Positions 34,374-45,065 of a stretch of 64,000 nucleotides of DNA are shown here, piece after piece. The DNA is from DATJGS01 sp035494735. GTDB taxonomy: Bacteria; Eisenbacteria; RBG-16-71-46. Where the stretch lies: positions 1 to 64,000 of the forward strand of contig DATJGS010000041.1 in the NCBI GenBank assembly GCA_035494735.1. Direction: 5' to 3'. The translations under genes were made by a program, and so were the position numbers. Every line of letters begins with the position of its first letter. The first letter of the stretch is position 1. Below the pieces are notes generated by a model that had not been told where the DNA came from, made no database searches, and was given only the letters and a program-made list of their open reading frames with translations.

Positions 34374-35024
34374 ATGCGCACGACCGCCCCGGCCGGCTCT
34401 CCCGTCCGCGACCGCATCCTGGACGCCGCCGACCGGCTGCTCGCCCGCTACGGCTACCGCAAGACCACCATGGACGACCTGGCGGCCGAGGCCGGCATTG
34501 GCAAAGGCACGACGTACCTGCATTTCCGCGGCAAGGAGGAGGTCGCGCTGAGCGCGCTGGACCGCATGGTCGCGCGCCTGCTGGAGCGGCTCGACGCGAT
34601 CGCGGACGAGGAGACGCTCGCGCCCAAGCGCCTGGAGCGCATGCTGACGGCGCGCGTGCTGCACCGCTTCGACTACGCGCAGCCGCACTCGAAGAGCATC
34701 GACGAGGTCCTGTCCGCGCTGCGCCCGCAGCTGCTCGAGCGCCGCGCGCACTATTTCGAGGAGGAAGCGGCGCGCATCGCGCGCGTCGTGCGCGACGGCG
34801 TCAAGGCCGGGCTCCTGCGCACGCCCGATCCGCTCGCCACCGGGCGCACGCTCATCACCGCGACGAACGCGCTCCTGCCCTACAGCCTGAGCGTCGAGGA
34901 ACTCGGTCGGCGGCGCGAGGTCGAGACGCGGGCCGAACGACTGATCGATCTGCTGCTCGCCGGGCTGCGCGTGCCGGCGGGCTTCCACGCACGACGTCGC
35001 ACCCCACCCCGAGGAGGCTCCTGA
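34374..35024 (+). CDS. TetR/AcrR-family transcriptional regulator
   Basis: 216 residues, ATG 34374 preceded by GGAGAC. The N-terminal helix-turn-helix is at about 14-60 (RDRILDAADRLLARYGYRKTTMDDLAAEAGIGKGTTYLHF is the family pattern, residues 12-51). The ligand-binding half (70-200) is not assignable to a named member. Its TGA overlaps the ATG of the S41 protease gene (TGATG), so the two are translationally coupled. It likely represses its own operon through the inverted repeat upstream. The ligand is unknown. Confidence 0.9.
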   Translation: MRTTAPAGSPVRDRILDAADRLLARYGYRKTTMDDLAAEAGIGKGTTYLHFRGKEEVALSALDRMVARLLERLDAIADEETLAPKRLERMLTARVLHRFDYAQPHSKSIDEVLSALRPQLLERRAHYFEEEAARIARVVRDGVKAGLLRTPDPLATGRTLITATNALLPYSLSVEELGRRREVETRAERLIDLLLAGLRVPAGFHARRRTPPRGGS

Positions 35025-36172
35025 TGTCCACGCTGCTCCGCCGCTCCCTGCTCCCGCTCGCGTTCGGCGCGCTGCTCGCCGGCGCCGCACCGGCCCGCGC
35101 CCAGTTTCACGGCGCGCCGGAACAGCCCGACACGCCGCTCGACGCCGCGACGAAGACCGCGGTGCTCGACCGCGTGGTCGCCGGGCTCGACACCGCGTAC
35201 GTCGATCCCGCTTTGGGCCAGAAGATCATCCGTTCGCTGCGCGACCGGCAGAAGGCCCACGCCTACGACGCGATCACCAGCTCCAAGGCGTACGCCGAAT
35301 CGCTGACCGTGCACCTGCGCGCCGTGAGCCACGACCGCCACCTGCGCGTCCAGTACCGCGCCGAGCCGTTCACCGACTCGGAGTTCGCGGAGCCGACGGC
35401 CGAGGAGATGGCGCGCCAGCGGCGCGAGATCCGGCAGCTCAACTACGGCGTCGACGCGGTGCGCCGGCTGCCGGGCAACGTCGGCTATCTCGATCTGCGC
35501 ATGTTCGTGTCGCCGCACGACGGCTCGGGCGACGTGCTGGTCGCGGCCATGAACTTCCTGGCCGGCACGGACGCGCTGATCGTGGACGTGCGCCGCAACG
35601 GCGGCGGCGATCCCGAGACGGTGCAGCTGCTGTGCTCGTACCTGTTCTCCGGCGAGCAGCCGGTGCACCTGAACGATCTGTACTTCCGCCCGCGTGGGAC
35701 CACGACGCAGTTCTGGACGCTGCCCTACGTGCCCGGCGCGCGCTACGCCGGCAAGCCGGTCTACGTGCTGACCAGCCACTCGACTGGCTCCGGCGCCGAG
35801 GAGTTCTCGTACGACGTGCAGACCCAGAAGCGCGCGACGCTGGTCGGCGAGACGACGGCGGGCGCCGCGCACCCCGGCGAGTTCCTGCGCGTCGGCGAGC
35901 ACTTCGCGGCGTTCGTGGCCACCGGGCGCGCCATCAACCCGATCACGCACGACGACTGGGAAGGCAAGGGCGTGAAGCCGGACGTCGCGACGTCCGCCGA
36001 CCAGGCGCTGCGCACGGCCCACAAGGCGGCCCTGCAGGCGTTGCTCGCGAAGGCCGACGAGGACGGCGAGAAGCAGCGCCTGACGCGTGCGCTCGACGCA
36101 GCGGACGTCATGCCCGATCCGTTCAACGATCCGCGGCCCGGCATGCCGGCGGCGGCGCCGGCGGCGCACTAG
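35024..36172 (+). CDS. Secreted S41 (tail-specific/IRBP-like) serine protease
   Basis: 382 residues from ATG 35024, with GGAGG ten bases upstream. A signal peptide ends at residue 27 (PARAQ). An N-terminal helical domain (about 35-110) precedes the core: GNVGYLDLRMF, ALIVDVRRNGGGDPET and TSHSTGSGAEEFSYD with Ser256 as nucleophile. There is no PDZ domain, as in the interphotoreceptor-retinoid-binding-protein-like subgroup. KPVYVLTS and VGETTAGAAHPG complete the fold. Exported peptidase under the control of a coupled TetR regulator; substrate unknown. Confidence 0.9.
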   Translation: MSTLLRRSLLPLAFGALLAGAAPARAQFHGAPEQPDTPLDAATKTAVLDRVVAGLDTAYVDPALGQKIIRSLRDRQKAHAYDAITSSKAYAESLTVHLRAVSHDRHLRVQYRAEPFTDSEFAEPTAEEMARQRREIRQLNYGVDAVRRLPGNVGYLDLRMFVSPHDGSGDVLVAAMNFLAGTDALIVDVRRNGGGDPETVQLLCSYLFSGEQPVHLNDLYFRPRGTTTQFWTLPYVPGARYAGKPVYVLTSHSTGSGAEEFSYDVQTQKRATLVGETTAGAAHPGEFLRVGEHFAAFVATGRAINPITHDDWEGKGVKPDVATSADQALRTAHKAALQALLAKADEDGEKQRLTRALDAADVMPDPFNDPRPGMPAAAPAAH

Positions 36173-36176
36173 CGGA

Positions 36177-36671
36177 TCACGCGCTCCGCGACTGATCGGC
36201 GAAGCGCAGGCCTTCGAGGATCAGGCGATCGAGATCCAGGTCGAGCTGGATGTCCTCGCCGGCGACGGACTCGCCGGGATGGAAGCGGAAGCGGCCGTCG
36301 CGCCACAGCAGCAGGCCGTACACGATGCGTCTGAGCGTCTCGTGGACGGCCTGCTGCACCTGTTCCGGCGTCGCGATGCCGGCCGACACCAGCAGCGCGC
36401 CGAGACGCTCTCCCGGATGGCGGCGCTGCAGCTCGAGCGCGCGCTCCAGCGCCTCGCGTGCGACCTGGCCGCGGTGGACGAGCACTTCGCCGGCGCGCAC
36501 GGCGGCGCCGTCGGTACGCGCGAACACCGGGCGCCCGCGCTCGAAGTACAGATCCGCGCTCTCGCCGGGGCGCGACAGTTCGAGGCGCCCGTCGGCCTGC
36601 GCGAGTTGCAGGAGCTGCAGCACTTCGGTCGGGAAGAAATGCTTGAGGTCGCCCTCGAGGGCGGAACTCAC
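36177..36671 (-). CDS. DUF4388 (PATAN-like) domain protein
   Basis: 164 residues from GTG 36671, overlapping the stop of the CDP-alcohol phosphatidyltransferase gene (GTGA). The longer in-frame ORF is anti-sense noise. The N-terminal 100 residues match DUF4388/PATAN: ALEGDLKHFFPTEVLQLLQL, GRLELSRPGESADLYFERG and RPVFARTDG. The C-terminal half is a helical domain with PEQVQQAVHETLRRIVYGLL. Such proteins act in gliding and signalling (for example in cyanobacteria and myxobacteria) as response-regulator partners. No partner is adjacent. Confidence 0.8.
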   Translation of the reverse strand: MSSALEGDLKHFFPTEVLQLLQLAQADGRLELSRPGESADLYFERGRPVFARTDGAAVRAGEVLVHRGQVAREALERALELQRRHPGERLGALLVSAGIATPEQVQQAVHETLRRIVYGLLLWRDGRFRFHPGESVAGEDIQLDLDLDRLILEGLRFADQSRSA

Positions 36672-37582
36672 CGCGAGCCCCAGCGCACGTCGTCGACGAC
36701 GCGCCCGGCGGTCGCGATCTTGCCGGTCATGACGCGCAGGTTGTACCAGCCGAGGATCACGACCTGGGCGACGGTGGCGGACAGCAGCACTCCGAGCGCG
36801 GTCTCGGTGAGCGGCGCGAGCCGCTCGGGCAGCGAGCCGCCGCGCACATGCAGCCACAGCAGCACGGCGACGAGCGCGGCCATGATCACGCCGGTCATGC
36901 GCCCGAACGCGGTCGGGCGGATGCGCACCGGGCCGACGAACAGGTACAGGCTCGCGCCGCCCACGAGCAGAATCGCGTAGCGCAGCGCCGCCACCCACGC
37001 GACCCACGCCGGCAGCAGCCCGCTGACCGCGAGCCCCGCGAACAGCGACAGGTTGTAGATGATGTCGACGAACGGATCGAGCAGCGTGCCGAGGCGCGTG
37101 ATCTGGTTCGTGCGCCGCGCGATCCAGCCGTCCAGGACGTCGGTCAACGCCGCGATCAGGAACGCGGCGAGCGCCAGGTCGAAGCGGCGCTCGGCCAGGA
37201 ACAGCGTCGTGGCCGGCACGAGCACGACGCGCAGCAGCGTGAGCGCGGTCGGCAGGTTCAGCGACGACAGCGGATAGTCGTCCGCGTCGCGCAGCAGTCC
37301 GACGTTCAGCGTGACGAGCACGAACGCCAGCCCGATGGCGAGCGCGGTGCCGAGGAAGAAATCGGTCGCGAGATGGCGATCGCCGGCGACCGCCATCAGC
37401 GCGGCGACCAGGAACGCGACCGCGAAGTACACGAGCGCCACGCTCCAGATGGAGCGCACCGCGCCCGGGTTCGCGTCCATGTGCCCGCGGATGGCGATCG
37501 CCGTGCGGTGCGCGTAGCGGGCCATGGCCGGCGGCGAGAAGCGCTCGCGCCTCAGATCCTTCAGGTATTCCTCGATCAGCAC
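36668..37582 (-). CDS. CDP-alcohol phosphatidyltransferase family membrane protein
   Basis: 304 residues from GTG 37582, after AGGAGGCCGC. The complete CDP-alcohol signature D-x2-D-G-x2-A-R-x8-G-x3-D-x3-D is present as DVLDGWIARRTNQ then RLGTLLDPFVD. Six or more transmembrane helices flank it; residues 1-40 are cytoplasmic. Usual products are phosphatidylglycerophosphate, phosphatidylserine or cardiolipin; the sequence does not decide. Two additional N-terminal helices precede the catalytic part. Cotranscribed with the DUF4388 gene. Confidence 0.88.
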   Translation of the reverse strand: MLIEEYLKDLRRERFSPPAMARYAHRTAIAIRGHMDANPGAVRSIWSVALVYFAVAFLVAALMAVAGDRHLATDFFLGTALAIGLAFVLVTLNVGLLRDADDYPLSSLNLPTALTLLRVVLVPATTLFLAERRFDLALAAFLIAALTDVLDGWIARRTNQITRLGTLLDPFVDIIYNLSLFAGLAVSGLLPAWVAWVAALRYAILLVGGASLYLFVGPVRIRPTAFGRMTGVIMAALVAVLLWLHVRGGSLPERLAPLTETALGVLLSATVAQVVILGWYNLRVMTGKIATAGRVVDDVRWGSR

Positions 37583-37710
37583 GCGGCCTCCTGGGGTGGA
37601 GTCGCGGCGGAGGATAGGACGTGGCCCGGGGCGAGACAAACCGCGCACGGCGCGCGGCACGGACGCCACCCGTTGGCGGCCGGCTGCGAACGAGGCCGTC
37701 GAGCGTCCCG

Positions 37711-38397
37711 CTAACCCCCCAGCCGCACGCGCGCGATCGTGAACAGGATCTTCGTGCCCGCGCCGAACGCGCCGCGCAGCGTGCCCGACACCTTGGAACT
37801 GCCCACGCGCCGCCGCCAGGTGCGCACCGGCACCTCGGCGACGCTCAGTCCCTCACGGAACGCGCGGGCCTGCATCTCGACGGTCCAGCCGTAATCGCGA
37901 TCGCGCATGCCGAGGCGCTGGAGCGCGGGCCAGCGGATCGCGCGGAACGGCCCCAGGTCCGTGACCCTCGCGCCGAACGCGACGCGCATCAGTCCCGCGG
38001 CGAGCGCGTTGCCGAACACCTGCAGCGAGGTCAGCGAGCCCTCTTCCCGGCGCCCGAGCACGCGCGAACCGATCGCGAGATCGGCGCCGGCGGCGAGGGG
38101 CGCGAGCAGCGCGGGCAACTCGCGCGGATCGTTGCTGTGGTCGGCGTCGAGGAACGCGACGACGTCGGGAGGGCGCGCCGCCAGGTGCGCGAGGCCGGCC
38201 AGGCACGCCGCGCCGTAGCCGCGCCGCGGCTCGCGCACGACCTCCGCGCCCGCGCCGCGCGCCACCTGGGCGGTGCGGTCGCGCGAGCCGTTGTCCACGA
38301 CGACGACGCGCGCCGCGAATTCGGCCGGCACGTCGGCGAGCACGCCGGGCAGCGAAAGCTCCTCGTCGAGTGCGGGAATGACGATCGCGACGTCCAT
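37711..38397 (-). CDS. Family 2 glycosyltransferase (dolichol-phosphate mannosyltransferase-like)
   Basis: 228 residues. A GT-A fold family 2 enzyme: VAIVIPALDEELSLPGVL, VVDNGSRDRT, RRGYGAACLAG and the DXD-type AFLDADHSNDP, then IGSRVLGRRE and DLGPFRAIRW. There is no transmembrane anchor. It would transfer a sugar from an NDP donor to a polyprenyl phosphate or glycan. ppdK lies upstream, separated by a strong hairpin. Confidence 0.88.
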   Translation of the reverse strand: MDVAIVIPALDEELSLPGVLADVPAEFAARVVVVDNGSRDRTAQVARGAGAEVVREPRRGYGAACLAGLAHLAARPPDVVAFLDADHSNDPRELPALLAPLAAGADLAIGSRVLGRREEGSLTSLQVFGNALAAGLMRVAFGARVTDLGPFRAIRWPALQRLGMRDRDYGWTVEMQARAFREGLSVAEVPVRTWRRRVGSSKVSGTLRGAFGAGTKILFTIARVRLGG

Positions 38398-38430
38398 GCG
38401 GGGCGCGGGGCCGTGCCGTCGCTTCGCGAG

Positions 38431-38469
38431 GCGTGACGCCGGCGCCGCGAACGGCCGCCGGCGTCACGC
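38431..38469 (-). terminator. Terminator after ppdK
   Basis: Perfect 14-bp stem (38431-38444 with 38456-38469) around an 11-base loop, directly after the ppdK stop and before the glycosyltransferase. Strongly GC-rich, no T run. Confidence 0.65.
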
Positions 38470-38474
38470 GATCG

Positions 38475-41339
<2,865 letters not shown>

Positions 41340-41403
41340 GCGAAAGCCTCCTGGCTTCGAAGTCGCAGAACGAACGCGACGCAGCGCGTGTGCGGCTTCA
41401 CGG

Positions 41404-43650
41404 TCAACGGGCGCTGGGAGTCGACGGACGGGCGAACAGGCGATCGGGAAGTCCCACGTTCACCCTCAGCGACTGCACCTTGAGGAGAACGGCGCCCTGC
41501 CCACCCAGCTGCTGCTCCTGTTCGAAGGGCCACACTAGCCCTTGTTGGGGACGATAGTCGCGATAAACGCGGCGCGAGGAGAATAACGCGCCACCGGCCG
41601 CCCGCTCGAACTGGTCGTACGCGGCCAGCCGGTGCGTGTCGCTTTCCAGGTACAGGCGGCTGTCGCGGCCCTGGGCGTCTTCCAGATCGATCGCGTCGAC
41701 CGCGCGGCCGTCCACCCGATCGGCCCCGCGGTACACCGCGCGCACGCCGGATCCGACGGCCCCGAGCAGGACGTGCGGCAGGTCCGACGCGAATTCCGCG
41801 CGCAACCCCTCGACCTGCAGGCTGTCCGCGTCCTCGGGCGCCCGGGCCTGGCCGCCGATGCTCCAGCCGCGCGCGCCGTCGAGACCTTGCCTCGTCTCGA
41901 TCGACAGCACCTTCGTGGATGTCAGGAAACGCATCGGATCCTTGCGCGACTGGGTCAGGGTCCCCGGCACGCCGGCGCCCTGCCCGATCAGGGACAGCTC
42001 GGCCTCGACCACCGAGTCGTGGATGCCGCGCAACGTGGCCTCGCCGCCGTGGGCGACGAGCGCGGCCCGCAGCAGCTCGGCCGCCTTGGCGATGCGCTCC
42101 GGCGTCGCGGCCAGCGTGTCGGCGCGCGCGGCGCCTTCCTGGCTCTCGGGCTCGACGACCTCGACGGGGCCGAACGCGGCGAGCAGTGGCTTGAGGCGCC
42201 CGGCCGGGCCCACGGCGACGACGACCAGCCGGTTCGCGTCGATCCAGCGGCGCACGGCCGCGGCCACGGACGCGGAATCGAGCGAGGCGAGGCGCTCCGG
42301 CGAGCGATCCTGGGCGCCCGCGGGCAGCCCGAGCGACGTCATGCCCAGCCACTGCCCCATGCGGCCGCCGAGCGTCTCCAGCGACAGGTTGTACGTCTCG
42401 CTCGCGACGCGGCGCACCGGGGCCAGTTCGCTCTCGGTCGGCGGCTGCTGGGCGAACGCGCGGATCTGGGCGCGCAGCAATTCGGCGGCGGCCGCGACGG
42501 AATCCGTGCGCACCGACGCGCTCAGGCTCAGGACACCACCCTCGCGCAGCGTCGCGATGCCCGAGCGCACGCTGGTGCCGAGCTTCGAGGCGACGGCGGG
42601 CCCGCGCAGCCGAGCGTCGTCGCCGCGGCCGAGCACGCTGGCGGCCAGGGTCAGCGCCTGGTCGTCGGGCGACGTGCGACTGGGCAGGCGGAGCGCGACG
42701 CGCAACTCGGTACCGGGGGCGTCCGGGACGTCGAAGATGCGGACGCGCGCGGTCGCGGTGGGGTTCGCCGCGCTCGCTTTCGCCACGGGGGCCTTGCCGG
42801 TCCAGCGGCCGAAGCGCTCCTCGGCGGCCGCGAACGCCTTCTCGGGCGTCACGTCGCCGGCGATCGCGAGCAGCGCGCCGTCCGGCCGGTAATGCTCGTG
42901 GTAGAACGCGCTGATCTGATCGCGCGTGACCGAGCCCAACGCGCGGGCCGTGCCGAGCGGCGCGCGGCCGTACGGCTCGCCCTTGAACAAGGCGGCCCAC
43001 ACGTTCTGGTCGGCCAGCGCGAACGGGTCGCTCGCCGACTCGGCCAGCGAACGTTGGGCCTGGGCGCGCGCGATCTGCACCTGTTCGTCGGGGAACACGG
43101 GATTGAGCGCGGCGTCGCTCAGCAATTCGAAACCGCTCTCGAACTCGCGCGCCAGGAACGCTCCGGACAGCGTGGCGAAATCGCGCTGCGCGGACGCGCT
43201 GATCGAGCCGCCGAGACCCGCCAGGTCCGTGGCGAACGTGGCGGCGTCGCGCGACGTGGTGCCGGTGCGCAGGAGCTGCGCCGCCAGCGCGGCCGTGCCC
43301 TCGGGCGCGTCGCCCTCGGCCGCGCTGCCGGCCGGAACGAGCAGCTCCATCTGCACGATCGGGAGCCGCGAACTCGGGAACACGGCGACCGTGAGCCCGT
43401 TCGCGAGCTTGCGCACGAGGGGATCGGCGACGACGTAGGGCGGTGCGACCGTCGGCGCGATCACGGGCGGCGCCGTCGGCGCCACCGGCGCGGCGGCGGG
43501 GCGCGGCGTGGCGGCGGGACGCGCGACGGTGGCGCGCGGCGTCGCGGGGCGCGAGGCGGGCGGCGCGACCGCGGCCGGGACCGACGAGGCGATCGCCAGC
43601 GCGATCAAGGCCGGCGCGATCAGCGCCAGACGCTGGGGGGCGCGGCTCAT
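41404..43650 (-). CDS. M16-like protein lacking the zinc motif, with lipoprotein-sorting-like C-terminal domain
   Basis: 748 residues, ATG 43650 after GGGAGG and overlapping the upstream stop (ATGA). Signal peptide plus Pro/Ala linker to about residue 68. Two M16 domains follow (about 76-490). Where active members have HxxEH this protein has PEGTAALAAQLL, so it cannot bind zinc in the usual way and is expected to be the non-catalytic partner. The C-terminal 190 residues (from about 545) resemble a LolA/outer-membrane lipoprotein-sorting fold: MRFLTSTKVLSIETRQGLDG and SSRRVYRDYRPQQGLVWPF. The fusion is unusual. Confidence 0.82.
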   Translation of the reverse strand: MSRAPQRLALIAPALIALAIASSVPAAVAPPASRPATPRATVARPAATPRPAAAPVAPTAPPVIAPTVAPPYVVADPLVRKLANGLTVAVFPSSRLPIVQMELLVPAGSAAEGDAPEGTAALAAQLLRTGTTSRDAATFATDLAGLGGSISASAQRDFATLSGAFLAREFESGFELLSDAALNPVFPDEQVQIARAQAQRSLAESASDPFALADQNVWAALFKGEPYGRAPLGTARALGSVTRDQISAFYHEHYRPDGALLAIAGDVTPEKAFAAAEERFGRWTGKAPVAKASAANPTATARVRIFDVPDAPGTELRVALRLPSRTSPDDQALTLAASVLGRGDDARLRGPAVASKLGTSVRSGIATLREGGVLSLSASVRTDSVAAAAELLRAQIRAFAQQPPTESELAPVRRVASETYNLSLETLGGRMGQWLGMTSLGLPAGAQDRSPERLASLDSASVAAAVRRWIDANRLVVVAVGPAGRLKPLLAAFGPVEVVEPESQEGAARADTLAATPERIAKAAELLRAALVAHGGEATLRGIHDSVVEAELSLIGQGAGVPGTLTQSRKDPMRFLTSTKVLSIETRQGLDGARGWSIGGQARAPEDADSLQVEGLRAEFASDLPHVLLGAVGSGVRAVYRGADRVDGRAVDAIDLEDAQGRDSRLYLESDTHRLAAYDQFERAAGGALFSSRRVYRDYRPQQGLVWPFEQEQQLGGQGAVLLKVQSLRVNVGLPDRLFARPSTPSAR

Positions 43651-45038
43651 GGCTTGCCTCCCGTCGCGGGCTTGCGTGCCGGCATGGCGCGCGGCTTCGC
43701 GGGCGGCCTCGGGGCCGCCTGCGCGGCGCCCGGCATCAGCCAGACGACGCTGCGCTTCGCGGGCACGAACGTGCGGGCGGCGGCGCGGCTGACGTCGGCG
43801 CCCGACAGGCGACGCAGGCGCTCGAGGCGCGAGGCCGTCGCGTTCCAGCCGCCGTCGTCGAGTTGCGCGGCGCCGAGCGACTGCGCCAGGCCGCGCGCGG
43901 TCTGCCAGCTCATCAGCATCTCGGTCTCGGCACCGTGCTTCGCGCTCTCCAGCTCGTCGTCGCCGAGCGCCTCACCGGACAGTTTCTCCACTTCGTCGAG
44001 CACCGCGGTCTCCACTTCCGACGTGTCGGCCTCGGGATTCACGGCCGCCATCACGTAGAACAGCCCGCCGTCGTGACGGCTGTCGAGCTGGCATTGGGTG
44101 AGCAGGCACACGTGGCGCGAGTCCACGAGATCGCGGCGCAGCCGGGCGGTCGGACCAGACCCCAGCGCCCGCGACAGCACGTCGAGCGCGATCGCGTCCA
44201 GGCTGCTGTCGGGCGGTGTGCGCCAGCCGACGAGCACGAGCGGCACCTGCGCGTCCGTGGCGCGCGTGACCCGGCGCGGTCCGTTGCCGACGCTCGCCGC
44301 CGGTTTCACGGGTGCGCCGCGGCGCGCGACGCCTTCGAACGCGCGGCGCACCGCCGCCTCGGCGACGGCGGGATCGAAACGTCCGACGACGGTGAGCAGC
44401 GTCTGGTCGGGGCCGTAGTGCGACTTCCAGTACGTGGTGACGTCGAGCAGCGTCAGGCGCGACAGGTCGTCGCCACCGCCGGAGGCCGGCCAGCGGTACG
44501 GATGGCCGGCCCACGCCTGCCCGTACAGTTCGCGCAGGCCCCTGCCGATCGGCGAGTTCTCTCCGGCCGACGCGCGGCGCGCCGCCATGGCCTGGCGCTT
44601 GGCCGCGTCGATGCGCCGTTGATCGAGGGTGAGCGACGCCATGCGATCGGCCTCGAGCTGGAGCGCCAGGTCGAGCCCGGACGGCGGCAGGGTCTCGTAG
44701 AAGCACGAGTAGTCGGGCGTGGTGAACGTGTTCGCCAGGCCGCCCGCGGCGGACACGAGGCGCCCGTGGTCGCCGGTGCCGAAGCGCCGCGAGCCCGAGA
44801 ACATGAGTCCTTCCAGCAGATGCGTCATCCCGCTCTTGCCGGCCGGCTCCCAGCGCGTGCCGGCCGGGTACCACACCGCGACGTCGACCGTGGTGGCCGA
44901 CGTATCGGGCGCGAACAGCACGTTCAGCCCGTTCGCGAGCCGTACTTGCGAAACCAGCGCAGGCGGCTGTGCCTCGACACCGGTCGCAAAGACCAGCGTC
45001 AGGCCCAGCGCCCACGCGGGCGCGATCCCGATCCGCAT
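43647..45038 (-). CDS. M16 peptidase-like protein with degenerate HxxEG site
   Basis: 463 residues, ATG 45038 after AGGTGAGGGG. Signal peptide to about residue 23 (VEAQ). Two M16 domains. The zinc motif reads GMTHLLEGLMF: His73 and Glu76 are present, but the second zinc histidine is replaced by Gly77 (codon GGA, clear in the DNA). The distal glutamate is conserved in LQLEADRMASL (Glu129). A basic/proline tail ends the protein. Normally this would be the catalytic member of an M16 pair; here activity is doubtful. Encoded between the inactive partner and a subtilase. Confidence 0.85.
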   Translation of the reverse strand: MRIGIAPAWALGLTLVFATGVEAQPPALVSQVRLANGLNVLFAPDTSATTVDVAVWYPAGTRWEPAGKSGMTHLLEGLMFSGSRRFGTGDHGRLVSAAGGLANTFTTPDYSCFYETLPPSGLDLALQLEADRMASLTLDQRRIDAAKRQAMAARRASAGENSPIGRGLRELYGQAWAGHPYRWPASGGGDDLSRLTLLDVTTYWKSHYGPDQTLLTVVGRFDPAVAEAAVRRAFEGVARRGAPVKPAASVGNGPRRVTRATDAQVPLVLVGWRTPPDSSLDAIALDVLSRALGSGPTARLRRDLVDSRHVCLLTQCQLDSRHDGGLFYVMAAVNPEADTSEVETAVLDEVEKLSGEALGDDELESAKHGAETEMLMSWQTARGLAQSLGAAQLDDGGWNATASRLERLRRLSGADVSRAAARTFVPAKRSVVWLMPGAAQAAPRPPAKPRAMPARKPATGGKP

Positions 45039-45065
45039 CCCCTCACCTTTCGTTGTGCGCCGCTT

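Noticed and set aside
41340..41403. TTGACC with TGCGTC as a promoter before ppdK
   Set aside because: The -10 box does not match the TAnnnT or TAGnnT pattern well; too weak to list.
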